A stretch of 64,000 nt of DNA from Phytophthora colocasiae (taxonomy: Eukaryota; Oomycota; Peronosporomycetes; Peronosporales; Peronosporaceae): positions 1,612,001-1,676,000 of the forward strand of contig JAGKQI010000090.1 in NCBI GenBank assembly GCA_018806915.1. Reading direction: 5' to 3'. A program made the position numbers and the translations under genes. The notes under the pieces were generated by a model that searched no databases, was not told where the DNA came from, and saw only the letters and a program-made list of their open reading frames with translations. Shown piece by piece: positions 41,597 through 51,664 of the stretch (the first letter of the stretch is position 1; the number at the start of each line of letters is the position of its first letter).

Positions 41597-42327
41597 ATGA
41601 AAGACAAGCCTTACCGAGCTGTGATAGGAAGTTTGATGTACCTCATGTTAGGGACCCGGCCGGATCTCGCGTATATGGTGCGAGAGTGTAGTCAATATTT
41701 GGAAAATCCTGGAATTTTACATTGGAGAGCGGCAAAACGTGGTCTTCGCTATTTGAAGGAAACATTGGACATGGGTTTACGTCTTGGAGGTGTTCAAGAC
41801 GCTCGACGACTAGTTCGACATCTTGTCTTTTGCAGATGCTGATTTTGCGAATCGCGTTGATGATCGAAAGTCGGTGGCTGGATATTTGACTCAATTTTGT
41901 GGAAGTACAATTTCATGGTGCAGTCAGACAGAAAGAACACACTTGTGAAGCTGAGTATATGGCACTCAGTCTTCTTGTTCAAGAAGTTGTGCATCTTCGT
42001 CAGATGCTTTGTGAATTGAAAGTTGCACAGAGGAAGCCGTCAGAAGTTCTTGTGGATAATGAAAGTGCTCGGAAATTGGCGAAAAACCCTGAATTTCATA
42101 GCAGAACGAAGCACATTGATGTACGCCATCATTTTATCAGAGAGCGGATCGAGAAGCAACAAATTCAAGTGGATCATATTGCAGGAGTCGACAATGTTGC
42201 TGATATATTCACGAAGTCTTTGCCGCGGATTAAATTTGAAAAACATCGAAGAACTATGGGGCTAATGTCACGATTGGAGTATGACGGCAAGGTTGCAGAT
42301 GTGGAGAGCAACGAAGACAACCAGTAG
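41597..42327 (+). pseudogene. Copia-type retrotransposon pol fragment (RT end and RNase H)
   Basis: The first frame (41597-41842) shows the classic Copia segment YRAVIGSLMYLMLGTRPDLA with HWRAAKRGLRYL. Then the RNase H continues in another frame (ADADFANRVDDRKS, near 41830) and after a stop in a third (CEAEYMALS to a TAG near 42327), ending in the HIDVRHHFIRERI and FTKSLPR blocks typical of the Copia C-terminus. Two frameshifts and loss of everything upstream (gag, protease, integrase, most of the reverse transcriptase) make it inactive. Confidence 0.88.
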
Positions 42328-42334
42328 GTGGGGC

Positions 42335-42614
42335 TGTTGTGAATTACTGATTATCTTGTTGTTTTGAAGCTGCAGATACAAGTGAGCTTTTATCCCTAAG
42401 GTTTTATGCCGTAGAGCTTTTGTCCTACAGGGTTTTTTGCCAACTTGTTGTAGTTAGTCTTGGGACATGTGAGAGAAGGAAATTGGAGTGGCCTCACTCT
42501 CAAAGAAATATACTCAGCAGCAGCAAGCAGCTTTCCAACTACTACGTCTCTTCTAGTCTTCTGGTACTTGTTGAGCTATTGAGCTATCAAGGAAACGCAC
42601 TACCTCAATTTACA
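42335..42614 (+). repeat. Probable 3' LTR of the Copia fragment
   Basis: It starts TGTTGTGAATTAC directly after a purine-rich tract (GTAGGTGGGGC) that follows the pol stop codon, and ends ...CAATTTACA three bases before the 62-bp repeat. TG...CA ends and about 280 bp fit a Copia LTR. No second copy exists in the window, so boundaries are inferred. Confidence 0.6.
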
Positions 42615-42712
42615 AGTCTGCGGATTAAACCGCAGGGTTTAACGTCCGTCCAAGACGCGTCGGCCACGTACTTGGCCACGAGCTCCGTCGTCTCCTGCAA
42701 GGAGAAGATCAT
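42605..42712 (-). pseudogene. Displaced 5' end of the LRR gene
   Basis: From the ATG at 42712 the frame encodes MIFSLQETTE followed by the 62-bp repeat's VAKYVADASWTDVKPCGLIR and stops after five more codons inside the LTR. It restores the missing start of the LRR gene at 38576-40708 and faces importin alpha across a 137-bp divergent promoter region. Confidence 0.75.
42618..42679. repeat. 62-bp direct repeat, right copy
   Basis: Perfect copy of 40647-40708. Here it joins the LRR gene's own start codon, so this is the original location of the 5' side of the break. Confidence 0.95.
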
Positions 42713-42730
42713 CGTGCGTCTACGCTGGTA

Positions 42731-42807
42731 GGATAATATCCTCTAATTTGGATAATATCCTCTAATTTGGATAATATCCTCTAATTTGGAATAATATCGT
42801 TTCATTT
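42731..42807. repeat. 19-bp tandem repeat in a divergent promoter
   Basis: GGATAATATCCTCTAATTT is repeated three times exactly and once with changes, between the LRR start (42712, minus) and importin alpha (42850, plus). It may act as a promoter element or simply be a microsatellite-like expansion. An Inr-like GCTCATTCCTGTTC lies at 42829-42842. Confidence 0.85.
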
Positions 42808-42849
42808 GGATAATATCCGGATTTATTGGCTCATTCCTGTTCTGATCCC

Positions 42850-44949
42850 ATGTCGACCCCCAAGGCGCGCAAGTCCATCAAGGTCGGCGGCAATGTGGGC
42901 GTGCTCACAGGCCGCCGCAACCGCCAGGAGACGATGCTGTCCATCCGCAAGGCCAAGAAGGAGGACGCTTATGCCACGCGCCGCAATCTCAAGGCCAATC
43001 ACCCGCCGGCCGCTGCGCAAACGGCCAGTCGCCAGGAGCTTCTGCTCAACTTGGCGTCGCGATCGCAAGCCTTGCTTCTAGGTAGAGCTACAGTTAGAGT
43101 AAACTAGTATTACTATTTATTATCTGCTGACGTATGTCTACGTTTTCGGACTTCTGCAGGAATCCAACGACCGGATCCACTGACGAGACAAAAGTCCATG
43201 CGAGCCTTCGTGTATCTCCTGTCCAGTGGCGTGCCCCCGCTCTTCGATGAGAGCGACTCCCAGCACGAAGGTCTGTGGCAAACTATCCTGGCGGCCCTCC
43301 CCTCCTTCGTGTCCATCCTGAACGAGGACCTGCCGGACGCCAACGCGGTGCAACTGCACTCGGACGCGGCCTTCGCGCTACGCTTCATCTCGTCCATGGA
43401 CAAGGCCGGCGCCGTGATTGCGTCGGGGGCTGTCCCTAAGCTTGTCCAGCTCTTCCAGTCAGGCATCTCAGAGCTGCAGATCCAAGCTGCCTGGTGTCTG
43501 GGCAACATTGCGTCGGCCTCAGCTGAAACCTGCGAGGAGATCGCCAAAGTCTGCCCACCCAGTGTGGTGCTGCCTCACATCCGTATGGCTACACCCAGTT
43601 TGAGACGCGCAGCTGTATGGCTGCTGCGTAGCCTCGTGGAATTCCCAGAAGTCATGGATAAGAGCGGAAATTTAGGACCTGACACGAAGCGAGAGATGAT
43701 GGAAGTGCTGGTGAGTATCATCTTGCAGCTCTCGAATGAAAAGGTGAGCAACTTTGTCTCGTCTAATGGCCAAGCTGGTGAATCGATCACGTTCAAGAAG
43801 GCAGCAGCTATTGCTCCGTGGCGGATCTTTGAGGTACGTATTACTTGATGGTTTGCGAGACTGTCAGCTCTATTCTTTTTAACTGAACCTGCTCTTCTGA
43901 CGTAGATCAACACGGGCAAGCCGGAGCCGAACGATGTCGCTGTTGTACGGTTCGTGCGCGAAGTGGATGAGATGACCGTGGAGGTGATGGATGTAGATGT
44001 GAACTTTGAGACTGGTGAGAACATGGTATTCCAGGCGAAGAAAGCAGACATGCGTCCGATGCAGGTCATGGACGATGCCATCGGCGAGGATGACGAGTTA
44101 GAAGATGAGGAGAATGATCTGCTGGACGAGCAAGTGCTTACACTGTGTGATAGCTGCTGGGCACTTGTGGAAATGACGCTGCACGACAGCGCCGTCGTCG
44201 GTGGCATTGTGAGCGCTGGCCTGTGCCCGCGACTCGTAGAGCTGCTATACATTTCCCAGAGCAGCATCATCCTTGCGCCTGTGCTACGCCTACTGGGCAA
44301 CATCGTATCTGCAGAGATCTCGTTCTCGCAGGCTGTCATCGAGGCTAAGCTGTTAGAGGTGATCCCAAGTGTGATGACAACAACTAGTCGTGCGGTGCGT
44401 GAGGAAGCGTGCTGGATGCTGTCGAACATCGCTGGTGGTCAGGAGGAACAGGTAGTTGCGATGATGAACGCACCTGGAGTTATTGCTGGACTGGTGGAGC
44501 AGATGTCGTGGGCTGAGTACGGCGTCAAGCGCGAGGCTACGTGGGCCATGTGCAACATCATCGTTCGAGCCAACGTGGAGTTTATTAAAGAAGCCGTCCG
44601 CATGGGTGTGTTGCAGTCGTTCTGCCCGCTTCTGGACGAGTGGGAAGACCCGATGGTGGAGCTCGTGATTCTAGAGGCGATCGAGAGTCTGCTGCAGAAG
44701 GACCCACAGGAAGGCCGCATCGCCGTCGAGGAGAGCGGCTGCCTGGCCAAGATAGAGGAACTGTCGTACGATCAGAACGACGACGTGAGCAGTATGGCGT
44801 CGCAGTTGATAGACACGTGGTTTGATAACGAAGGTGACGAGGCAGATTCATCGCTGGCGCCGGCTGTAGTGGGGACTGAGCAGACTGGCGAGGCGCTCAA
44901 CTTCCAACCGGTGCAGAGCGACGTCCAGTTCAACTTCAACCAGAGTTGA
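42850..44949 (+). CDS. Importin alpha (karyopherin alpha)-like, three exons
   Basis: Exons 42850-43081, 43160-43833 and 43906-44949, with introns GTAGAG...TGCAG (78 bp) and GTACGT...CGTAG (72 bp), give 649 residues. The N-terminus has an importin-beta-binding-like segment (GRRNRQETMLSIRKAKKEDA...TRRNL). Armadillo repeats follow: AAWCLGNIASASAETC, AAVWLLRSLVEF, ARMLSNIAGG-type helices (ACWMLSNIAGGQEEQV) and ATWAMCNIIVRANVEF with their conserved Trp/Asn pairs. The role is binding classical nuclear-localisation signals and handing cargo to importin beta. It is longer than the usual 520-550 residues because of an acidic insertion around residues 303-380 (GEDDELEDEENDLLDE) between repeats, beginning right after intron 2. 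Whether this insertion is real or another intron is worth testing; it contains no obvious GT-AG pair in frame. Confidence 0.88.
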
Positions 44950-45918
44950 TCGGTAGTAGGAGCTCTCACCTGGCAAGCACGACCCACTGAGCCCATGTAA
45001 ATTGCGAAGGAAGCAGTCCGTACTCGTTTGTCGTGAGCTGAAAGAGTCTCGCTTTTGCCATGTTCTGCTTGATATGTTGTAGTGTGAATTTCATTCGTGG
45101 TTAGACCTACAGTACGTAGCAAGTCGGACACAGGTGCAACTTGGTCTACGAACTCGCACGCACAGCGCGTGTCCGTGGTGTAGCATGATGAGTCGTCAAG
45201 TGTGCAGAGCAGCAGCGCTGTCGACGCCTGTGCACCAGCCCTTGCGCCGATACGGAGCGGGGACGAGATAGAGCGAGCCCGACGCAAGGGCGAAGTTCGT
45301 GAGATCGGTCTCGTGAGTCATGCGAGCACCCGATTTCCATTGGCAATCGCTGCGGTGCATCCGGCGGCAATGCCCAGCCTCGAACCAACGGCAACAGGTA
45401 TCATATCTATCGCCTTACACAGCCCTGTATTTCTTGTGCTATGATATATTCTGTTCGCCAAGTTTCCTTGGACCAGCAGTTGAGTTGTACAACAGAGGAG
45501 TGATGCATGCGTCGTGGCAGGCCCATGCTGTACCGCAGTAACTGGCGCGATTGCACAGTGGGACACGCACTATCGACAGTCTCAGGTAGATTCAACCAAG
45601 TCTTCACAGACCAGCCCCCAATTGCTTTCTACTGCTCTCTTGTTGCGCATACGGAACCAACATGGTCAAAAGTCAAAGTCAACAGGTTCATCATCAGCAT
45701 ATCGAGTCCACATGTCGGCTCGATTACTGTAAAAATGTCGATGGGCGAAAGCTGGGACTATGTAACCTCACATAAAAGGTACTGATGAGTGTACTCACCC
45801 ACTTCCGCACAGTAAGGTAAACAAGCCAAATGACTTTTTTGTATGTCATTAATCAGACAAGGATTGGATTCTACGAAAAAGAATGAAGGTCACTTGCCTT
45901 ACCGTCTGGGGAAACCCT
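44950..45918. other. Spacer between importin alpha and the P-type ATPase
   Basis: No gene is recognised; open frames on both strands are short and overlapping. It ends in the ATPase promoter. Confidence 0.55.
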
Positions 45919-45934
45919 TCACTCTCCAATTTGC
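45919..45934 (+). promoter_or_regulatory. Oomycete Inr/FPR core promoter of the P-type ATPase
   Basis: TCACTCTCCAATTTGC fits the initiator and flanking promoter consensus closely, 110 bp before the ATG at 46029. Confidence 0.8.
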
Positions 45935-46028
45935 TGCCTCGTGCGCACCCGCTTCTTCCTGTTTCGAGTTCTCCTCGTTCGACCCACCCGCCAGCTTCAG
46001 CCCAGCCAGCGCCGTCTTCCCCCCTTGA

Positions 46029-49000
46029 ATGGTTGACCCCCCAGACTTATATGGCCCAGACTCATGCGTGGACCCGAGCGAACTGAGGCGAGCGTCGTCT
46101 CTGCAAGACGCGGCCGCGGCCGAGGAGATGCCGCCATCCTCTTCTTTCTCTTACGCTGCAGCGCACACTCCTAGAGCCAGCCGCAGCAGCACCAAGAACA
46201 ACATCAATAATCTCCTACTGACCGAGGGCGACGACAGCGAACGCTCTTCGCATCGTGATCGATTCCTGAGCGATGCTGAACGCCTCGTAGCTATGGACCC
46301 CCGCAAGACCCGCGAGTCCTTCGCACAAGTCGACCACCGAGAAGACCAATGGGCCTGGCACGAGAAGTCAGTGCCTACCATCCTCGAAAACTTGGCAGTC
46401 GACCCTAAGCTCGGTCTGGACACCGAGAACGCCCACAAGCGCCTGGCCGAGAATGGCCCCAACTCTCTGGAAGCAGAGAAGAAAGCGCCCGTGTACATCA
46501 TCTTCCTGCTGCAGTTCACCAACGTGATCATCGGCCTACTGATGGCTGCAGCTCTGGCTTCCATTGCTCTGCAGGAGTACGTGGAAGGTCTGGCCATCAT
46601 CGCCATTGTGACGCTGAACGCAGTCATTGCTACCATCCAGGAGCACAATGCCAGCAACGCCCTTGAGGCCCTGCAGAAGATGACTTCTCCGCAGTGTGTC
46701 GTGCTGCGTGACAACGGCCGCCACGTCCAGATCCCAAGTGAACAGCTCGTTACCGGTGACATCGTCGTGCTGACAACTGGTGACATCGTGCCAGCTGACA
46801 TCCGGCTGATCCACAGCGCCGACTTCAAGGTCAATGAAATGATCCTCACAGGTGAGTCGGAGGACGTGCTGAAGAAGTTCGACGCGGACATGAGCCGCAG
46901 CGAGAAGCTTACGGCGGACAACATGGTGTTTGCCTCTACTTCTGTTGCAACGGGCAACGCTACGGGCGTCGTCGTTGAAACAGGAATGAAGACCCGTGTG
47001 GGATCCATCGCTGCTCTTCTTCAGGGAGGTGGCGGCGACGGCACCAAGAGACCCAACTGTTGGCGTCGCTTTGTGGACAGGTACTACCCGAAGATGACGC
47101 CCCTGCAGCAGAGTTTGCACAACTTGGGTGTTATCATGGGCACAGTCGTGCTAGGAGTCTGTATCATCGTCTTCATTGTCGGTATGGTGCGCGGCAACGC
47201 GGACCCCAAGAACCCGGAACGTTCTGTTACGCTCTACGTTGTCATGATCGCTGTCTCCCTTGCTGTCAGCGCAGTTCCAGAAGGTTTGCCTATGGTGGTC
47301 ACCATTTGCTTGTCGACTGGCACAGCTGACATGGTGAAGAAGAACGTTCTCGTTCGCAAGCTTGCCGCGGTGGAATCTCTGGGTGCCGGCTCGGTCATTT
47401 GCACCGACAAAACAGGTACCCTGACCGAAGGCAAGATGACGGCTGTGAAGATGTGGAGTGACTCTGTTGTGTACAACATCACTGGCACGGGCTTCACTCC
47501 AACCGGCGACATTCTTCTCGATGGTGTCAGCCAAGTCAAACCTCCGTCTGTGTCTATCCCAGTGCGCACAACTTTGTTGTCAGCAGTGCTGTGCAGCAAC
47601 ACAAGTCTGCAGCAGGAGGAAAGCGACACTGGCGTACCGATTTGGGTTCCAATGGGCAACTCATCGGAAGCCCCACTCGTAGTTGCAGCTGCCAAGGCTG
47701 GTATTTGGCGTGAAGAAGCCATGAAGACGTACCCTCGACTGACTGAGGTGCCCTTCTCGTCAACTAGGAAGATGATGATTACAGTCAACGAGCTTCCTGG
47801 TGGCGAGCCACGTTTGGACATGCTGCAGCTTCCTGCGAAGTCGTTATATGTGGCCAACGTGAAGGGAGCTCCCAACTACATCGTCAATAACTGCACTCAG
47901 CAGTTGCGTACGGATGGATCTGTGTCGTCAATGAGCAGCCATGATCGTGATCATATCCTGGAAGCTGTTGATGCGCTGTCCTCGCAAGCGCTTCGTGTGC
48001 TTGCAGTTGCTATTCGTCCCCTGGACAGGATGCCCTTTTCGGACGATGAGGAAGATGTGGAGGCCAAGTTTGAGGCTCTGTGCTCACCTCTTATCTTCGT
48101 TGGTCTCGTTGCCTCAATCGATCCTCCTCGCGAGGGAGTGAAGGATGCCATCCACACTGCTCGACAAGCTTCTATCCGTACCGTGATGATTACCGGAGAT
48201 TACCTGAAGACGGCGGTAGCAATTGCTCGCGATATTGATCTGCTACAGGCTGGGTCCGATGCCGATACTCAAGCGGTGGATTGCAACGTTTTGCGTCCAC
48301 GTCAAAACTATCTACCTGATGCTGAGCTGGACGAAATCACTAGTCAAGTGTCCGTGTTTGCGCGCGCTAAACCCGAAGACAAGATCGAGATCGTGAAGTC
48401 TCTTCAACGTCAAGGTCACGTGGCGGCCATGACCGGTGACGGTGTCAACGATGCACCGGCACTGAAGGAAGCCGACATCGGAGTGGCAATGGGCATTGCT
48501 GGTACTGCCGTCGCCAAAGGAGCATCCGACATGATCCTTACTGACGACAATTTCTGTAGCATCGTGTCAGCTGTGGAAAAGGGACGCGAGATCTACGGCA
48601 ACATCCAGCGGTTCGTGTGCTTTCTGCTGTCGACCAACTTCGGTGAGATTACTCTTATCTTTACGGCTATCGCTGCTGGCATGCCGAATCCTCTGGAACC
48701 TCTGCAGATTCTGGTGTTGAACCTGTTTGCTGATGGTATGGCTGCCGTTGCATTGAGCTTGGAGAAGGGTGATGGCACAGTGATGTCGGAACGCCCGCGT
48801 CCTCGTTCAGAGCGCATTATCTGTGGTCGTCTCTGGGTTATTGTGCTGTCGAACGCCTTCTTGATTGCTTTTGGCGCTCTGATTGTGTTCACGTGTGGTC
48901 TCTACTGGAACTTCGACAACATATTCCTAGACGACATTACCGCCGGCATCGATACAGATAAGGGCGAAGAGGCATACAGGAACGTGGTGTGCTCGCGCTG

Positions 49001-49694
49001 GATGGGTATGGGCAATGGATGGCAGGCATACAGCAACTGCGGTGCGCGCGCTCTCGATGGAACGTACCTTTTCGACGAATCCATTCGTTCACTTGAGTTC
49101 TACGAAAGTGACGATCTGCTTTGCTACGGTGGTGACTTCGAGTGTGTTTCGGAGGGCACTTCGCGCTCACAAACCATGGCGTTTGTCTACATTACGACGA
49201 TGGAGATGCTTCGCGCTTACACTGCTCGTAGCTTCACGAAGTCTGTGTTCAAGGACATGTTCAGCAACAAGTGGATGCAGATGGCTGCAGTGGGTTCGCT
49301 GGCTCTGACACTTTCGGTCACTAACATCCCCGTCGTCAGCGACGACCTGTTCGGCTTCTCACACATCGAGTGGTATGAGTGGATGTTCTCGATGGTGTTT
49401 GCCTTGATTATGGTGGCGTTCGGCGAGACACTCAAGTACGTCTACCGTCGTCGTGATCGCAGCAAACTGGCCAAGGCTGCTGAAGAGAAGTACGCGGGCA
49501 TGGTGGAGGAAATCCGCACTTTGCGCAACCATATCGAGACTCTCGAAAGCAAGTGGGAAACGGAAATGCAGCAGCTTCGTATTCGTGTGGGCAATGAACC
49601 AGCTGCTGTGCTCTCGCCGGATGGCCACTCGACCCTCACGTCTTCGTCTTCGTCTGGATCGAGTGAGGAACGATCGATGAGGATGCCGCTGTAG
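46029..49694 (+). CDS. P-type cation ATPase, class II (IID/ENA-like)
   Basis: 1221 residues, no intron. Seen: disordered N-terminus; cation-ATPase N-domain (about 110-150) with helices M1-M2; actuator motif TGES at 274-277; M4 with VPEGLP; phosphorylation motif DKTGTLT with D460; hinge TGDGVNDAP at 802-810; six further C-terminal helices with a long Cys-containing loop (near 965-1030); a terminal coiled coil (about 1145-1185) and Ser-rich tail. The family pumps Ca2+ or Na+/K+ across the plasma or secretory membrane using ATP. The lack of a calmodulin-type C-terminal autoinhibitory motif and the overall layout favour the fungal/oomycete IID group, but ion specificity cannot be read from the sequence. 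Confidence 0.92.
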   Translation: MVDPPDLYGPDSCVDPSELRRASSLQDAAAAEEMPPSSSFSYAAAHTPRASRSSTKNNINNLLLTEGDDSERSSHRDRFLSDAERLVAMDPRKTRESFAQVDHREDQWAWHEKSVPTILENLAVDPKLGLDTENAHKRLAENGPNSLEAEKKAPVYIIFLLQFTNVIIGLLMAAALASIALQEYVEGLAIIAIVTLNAVIATIQEHNASNALEALQKMTSPQCVVLRDNGRHVQIPSEQLVTGDIVVLTTGDIVPADIRLIHSADFKVNEMILTGESEDVLKKFDADMSRSEKLTADNMVFASTSVATGNATGVVVETGMKTRVGSIAALLQGGGGDGTKRPNCWRRFVDRYYPKMTPLQQSLHNLGVIMGTVVLGVCIIVFIVGMVRGNADPKNPERSVTLYVVMIAVSLAVSAVPEGLPMVVTICLSTGTADMVKKNVLVRKLAAVESLGAGSVICTDKTGTLTEGKMTAVKMWSDSVVYNITGTGFTPTGDILLDGVSQVKPPSVSIPVRTTLLSAVLCSNTSLQQEESDTGVPIWVPMGNSSEAPLVVAAAKAGIWREEAMKTYPRLTEVPFSSTRKMMITVNELPGGEPRLDMLQLPAKSLYVANVKGAPNYIVNNCTQQLRTDGSVSSMSSHDRDHILEAVDALSSQALRVLAVAIRPLDRMPFSDDEEDVEAKFEALCSPLIFVGLVASIDPPREGVKDAIHTARQASIRTVMITGDYLKTAVAIARDIDLLQAGSDADTQAVDCNVLRPRQNYLPDAELDEITSQVSVFARAKPEDKIEIVKSLQRQGHVAAMTGDGVNDAPALKEADIGVAMGIAGTAVAKGASDMILTDDNFCSIVSAVEKGREIYGNIQRFVCFLLSTNFGEITLIFTAIAAGMPNPLEPLQILVLNLFADGMAAVALSLEKGDGTVMSERPRPRSERIICGRLWVIVLSNAFLIAFGALIVFTCGLYWNFDNIFLDDITAGIDTDKGEEAYRNVVCSRWMGMGNGWQAYSNCGARALDGTYLFDESIRSLEFYESDDLLCYGGDFECVSEGTSRSQTMAFVYITTMEMLRAYTARSFTKSVFKDMFSNKWMQMAAVGSLALTLSVTNIPVVSDDLFGFSHIEWYEWMFSMVFALIMVAFGETLKYVYRRRDRSKLAKAAEEKYAGMVEEIRTLRNHIETLESKWETEMQQLRIRVGNEPAAVLSPDGHSTLTSSSSSGSSEERSMRMPL

Positions 49695-49993
49695 CTGGCG
49701 ATCTCTGATCCCTCTGCTGCCTTCAAATGAGTCTCCCAATGAGGCGAGGGCAGATGCATATTACATGTGGAGTTAGGCAGGTAGCGAGCGAGTGCAGTTG
49801 GTAGGGTAACGTACTTGGCCTGAATGCAGGCTAATGCTAATGAAGCTCCTGTTTAAACGAAAACCCGACGTGTTTGGAGAATCTTCCATTCCAATGCAAT
49901 TAAATTTTGTTAAGACGACATGCAAACACAAGGGAAAGAGTAAGAAACCAGACATTCACTTGTTGAGATGCAGCAGTAAGTCCTTCCGTCCGA

Positions 49994-51371
49994 TTACATG
50001 ACGATAGTTCCAGGGTCGGGGATACTGGCGGAAATGGCCTTATGCGGCAGGATGAGGCCGCCGTTAATAAACTTCTCGTCCTTCACCTGCACGTCCTCAC
50101 CAACAACGGTGATTCCTTCGATTCGGCACTGGAAGTACAACATAGCGTAAGTACAAACGACGCTCGAGAGCAACAGGAGAAAGATCGAGCACGCACCCAT
50201 CGGCCAATCGTAGAGCCCCAACCGATAATACTCGATTGGATCCACGAGTTCGCGCGCACTGTCACGCCACGGAGCAGTGTCGTTCGGCTAAGACGGACAC
50301 CTAAAATATTAAAGAGCAGGTTAGCAACATTTCCGTCTTATCTTTGATGCCCAAATTCATACCGTCTTCAATAACACACCCAGGACCAACCACAACGTTG
50401 GGTCCAATCAGACAGCCTTCACCGATCACTGCTGTGGGATCCACCATCACGTTACCAATGAATTTGGATCCTGTCGAAAGGCTGTCTGCGTTTGAGCGCT
50501 CCATGTAGTCCAAGTGCAGGCACATGCCCGACAGGAAGTCCTTCGGCTGACCAATGTCCATCCAGTAGCCAGGCAAGACCATCGAGTAGAGGTTTCCTTC
50601 AGCTGCCATCTGTGGGAAGATCTCCTTCTCAATGGACGTGGGACGCAGTTGGATACGGTCCAACACTTCCCGGTTGAAGATGTAGATACCAGCATTAATC
50701 TTGTTACCCACGTACTCCCTCGGTTTCTCCACGAATTGCTGGATCTGCCCGTCCGCGTTGGAGATCACCACTCCGTACTTAGACGGCTCGTCCACACGGG
50801 TCACCATGATGGTCCCCTCGGCCCCATGGGCCTTGTGGAAGTCCAAAAAGTCCTGTAGCCTGTACTCGCAGATGACGTCGCTGTTGAACACGAAGAACGG
50901 GTCTCCATCATCCAACAGTTCCCGAGCTAAGGCCAACGGTCCAGCAGTTCCTAATGGCTCCGTCTCATGAGAGCACGAGATCTTGATCTGGTACTGTAAA
51001 ATTTTATAAAAAATATCAATAGGATCACTTTCGTCTAGTAGACACGTGTCATCTAGACAATCAATTACAAACCTTCTTCTCCATTGACTCTAGAGCCGCC
51101 AGCATCACTTGCGGCTGATAATTCACAGCCAAAATCACCTCAGTTACCCCCACCTGCATATAATTCAGTTTAAAAATATAGTAAGGTTTGGTATTGAAAT
51201 CAAAGTTATGATTATAAAAACAGCATTTGCAGGTGTACGTACCGCCACGAGCGCCTCAATCTGGTGCATAACGATCGATTTATTGCAGAATTCCACCAGG
51301 GGCTTGGGGCACGACAGTGTGAGCGGCCGCAGCCGCGTGCCAAAGCCTCCGACAAGAATCAACGCCTTCAT
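49994..51371 (-). CDS. Mannose-1-phosphate guanylyltransferase (GDP-mannose pyrophosphorylase), five exons
   Basis: Exons 51243-51371, 51073-51153, 50363-50993, 50197-50300 and 49994-50128 with introns of 89, 79, 62 and 68 bp, all GT-AG, give exactly 359 residues, the normal family length. The nucleotide-binding signature [18 protein letters not shown] opens the protein; FVFNSDV carries the metal-binding Asp, and the VEKP block contacts sugar. The C-terminal left-handed beta-helix ends [21 protein letters not shown]. The enzyme makes GDP-mannose from mannose-1-phosphate and GTP in the cytosol, feeding N-glycosylation, GPI anchors and wall mannans. It is divergent from the GP63-like gene (294 bp between starts). 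Confidence 0.95.
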
Positions 51372-51664
51372 CCTCCTCCGGCTATTGTAGATTCCGAATG
51401 GATCTACACGCTTCGATTATGTACGATCAAGTGGACCACACCAAAAGATTTGGTTCTCTTCAACTTGAAACTTCTTCAACATAATAAAAGAAGTTTCTTC
51501 TCTTTCTTTTTAAATGTATTGGGATGAAGATCCTAAGTTAGCTTTCGTACATCCACTTTCTCTCAGCCTGGCGGCCTGAGTCGCAATGCTGAAAATAGTC
51601 CGGAAGATGTTGAACCTACGGATGTAGTTGTGGTTGCACTTGTCCATTGTCGCTGAGGGTGACA

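Larger units (their letters stand above)
40709..42617. mobile_element. Chimeric insertion splitting the LRR gene, ending in a Copia 3' segment
   Basis: The right 1020 bp are the 3' end of a Copia-type retrotransposon (decayed pol end plus LTR). The left 890 bp contain no LTR; they consist of about 250 bp of unidentified DNA and then a degenerate minisatellite (about 40960-41580). A normal Copia integration would have LTRs at both ends and a 5-bp target duplication, so this looks like filler DNA joined during break repair and not a direct transposition. Confidence 0.7.
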
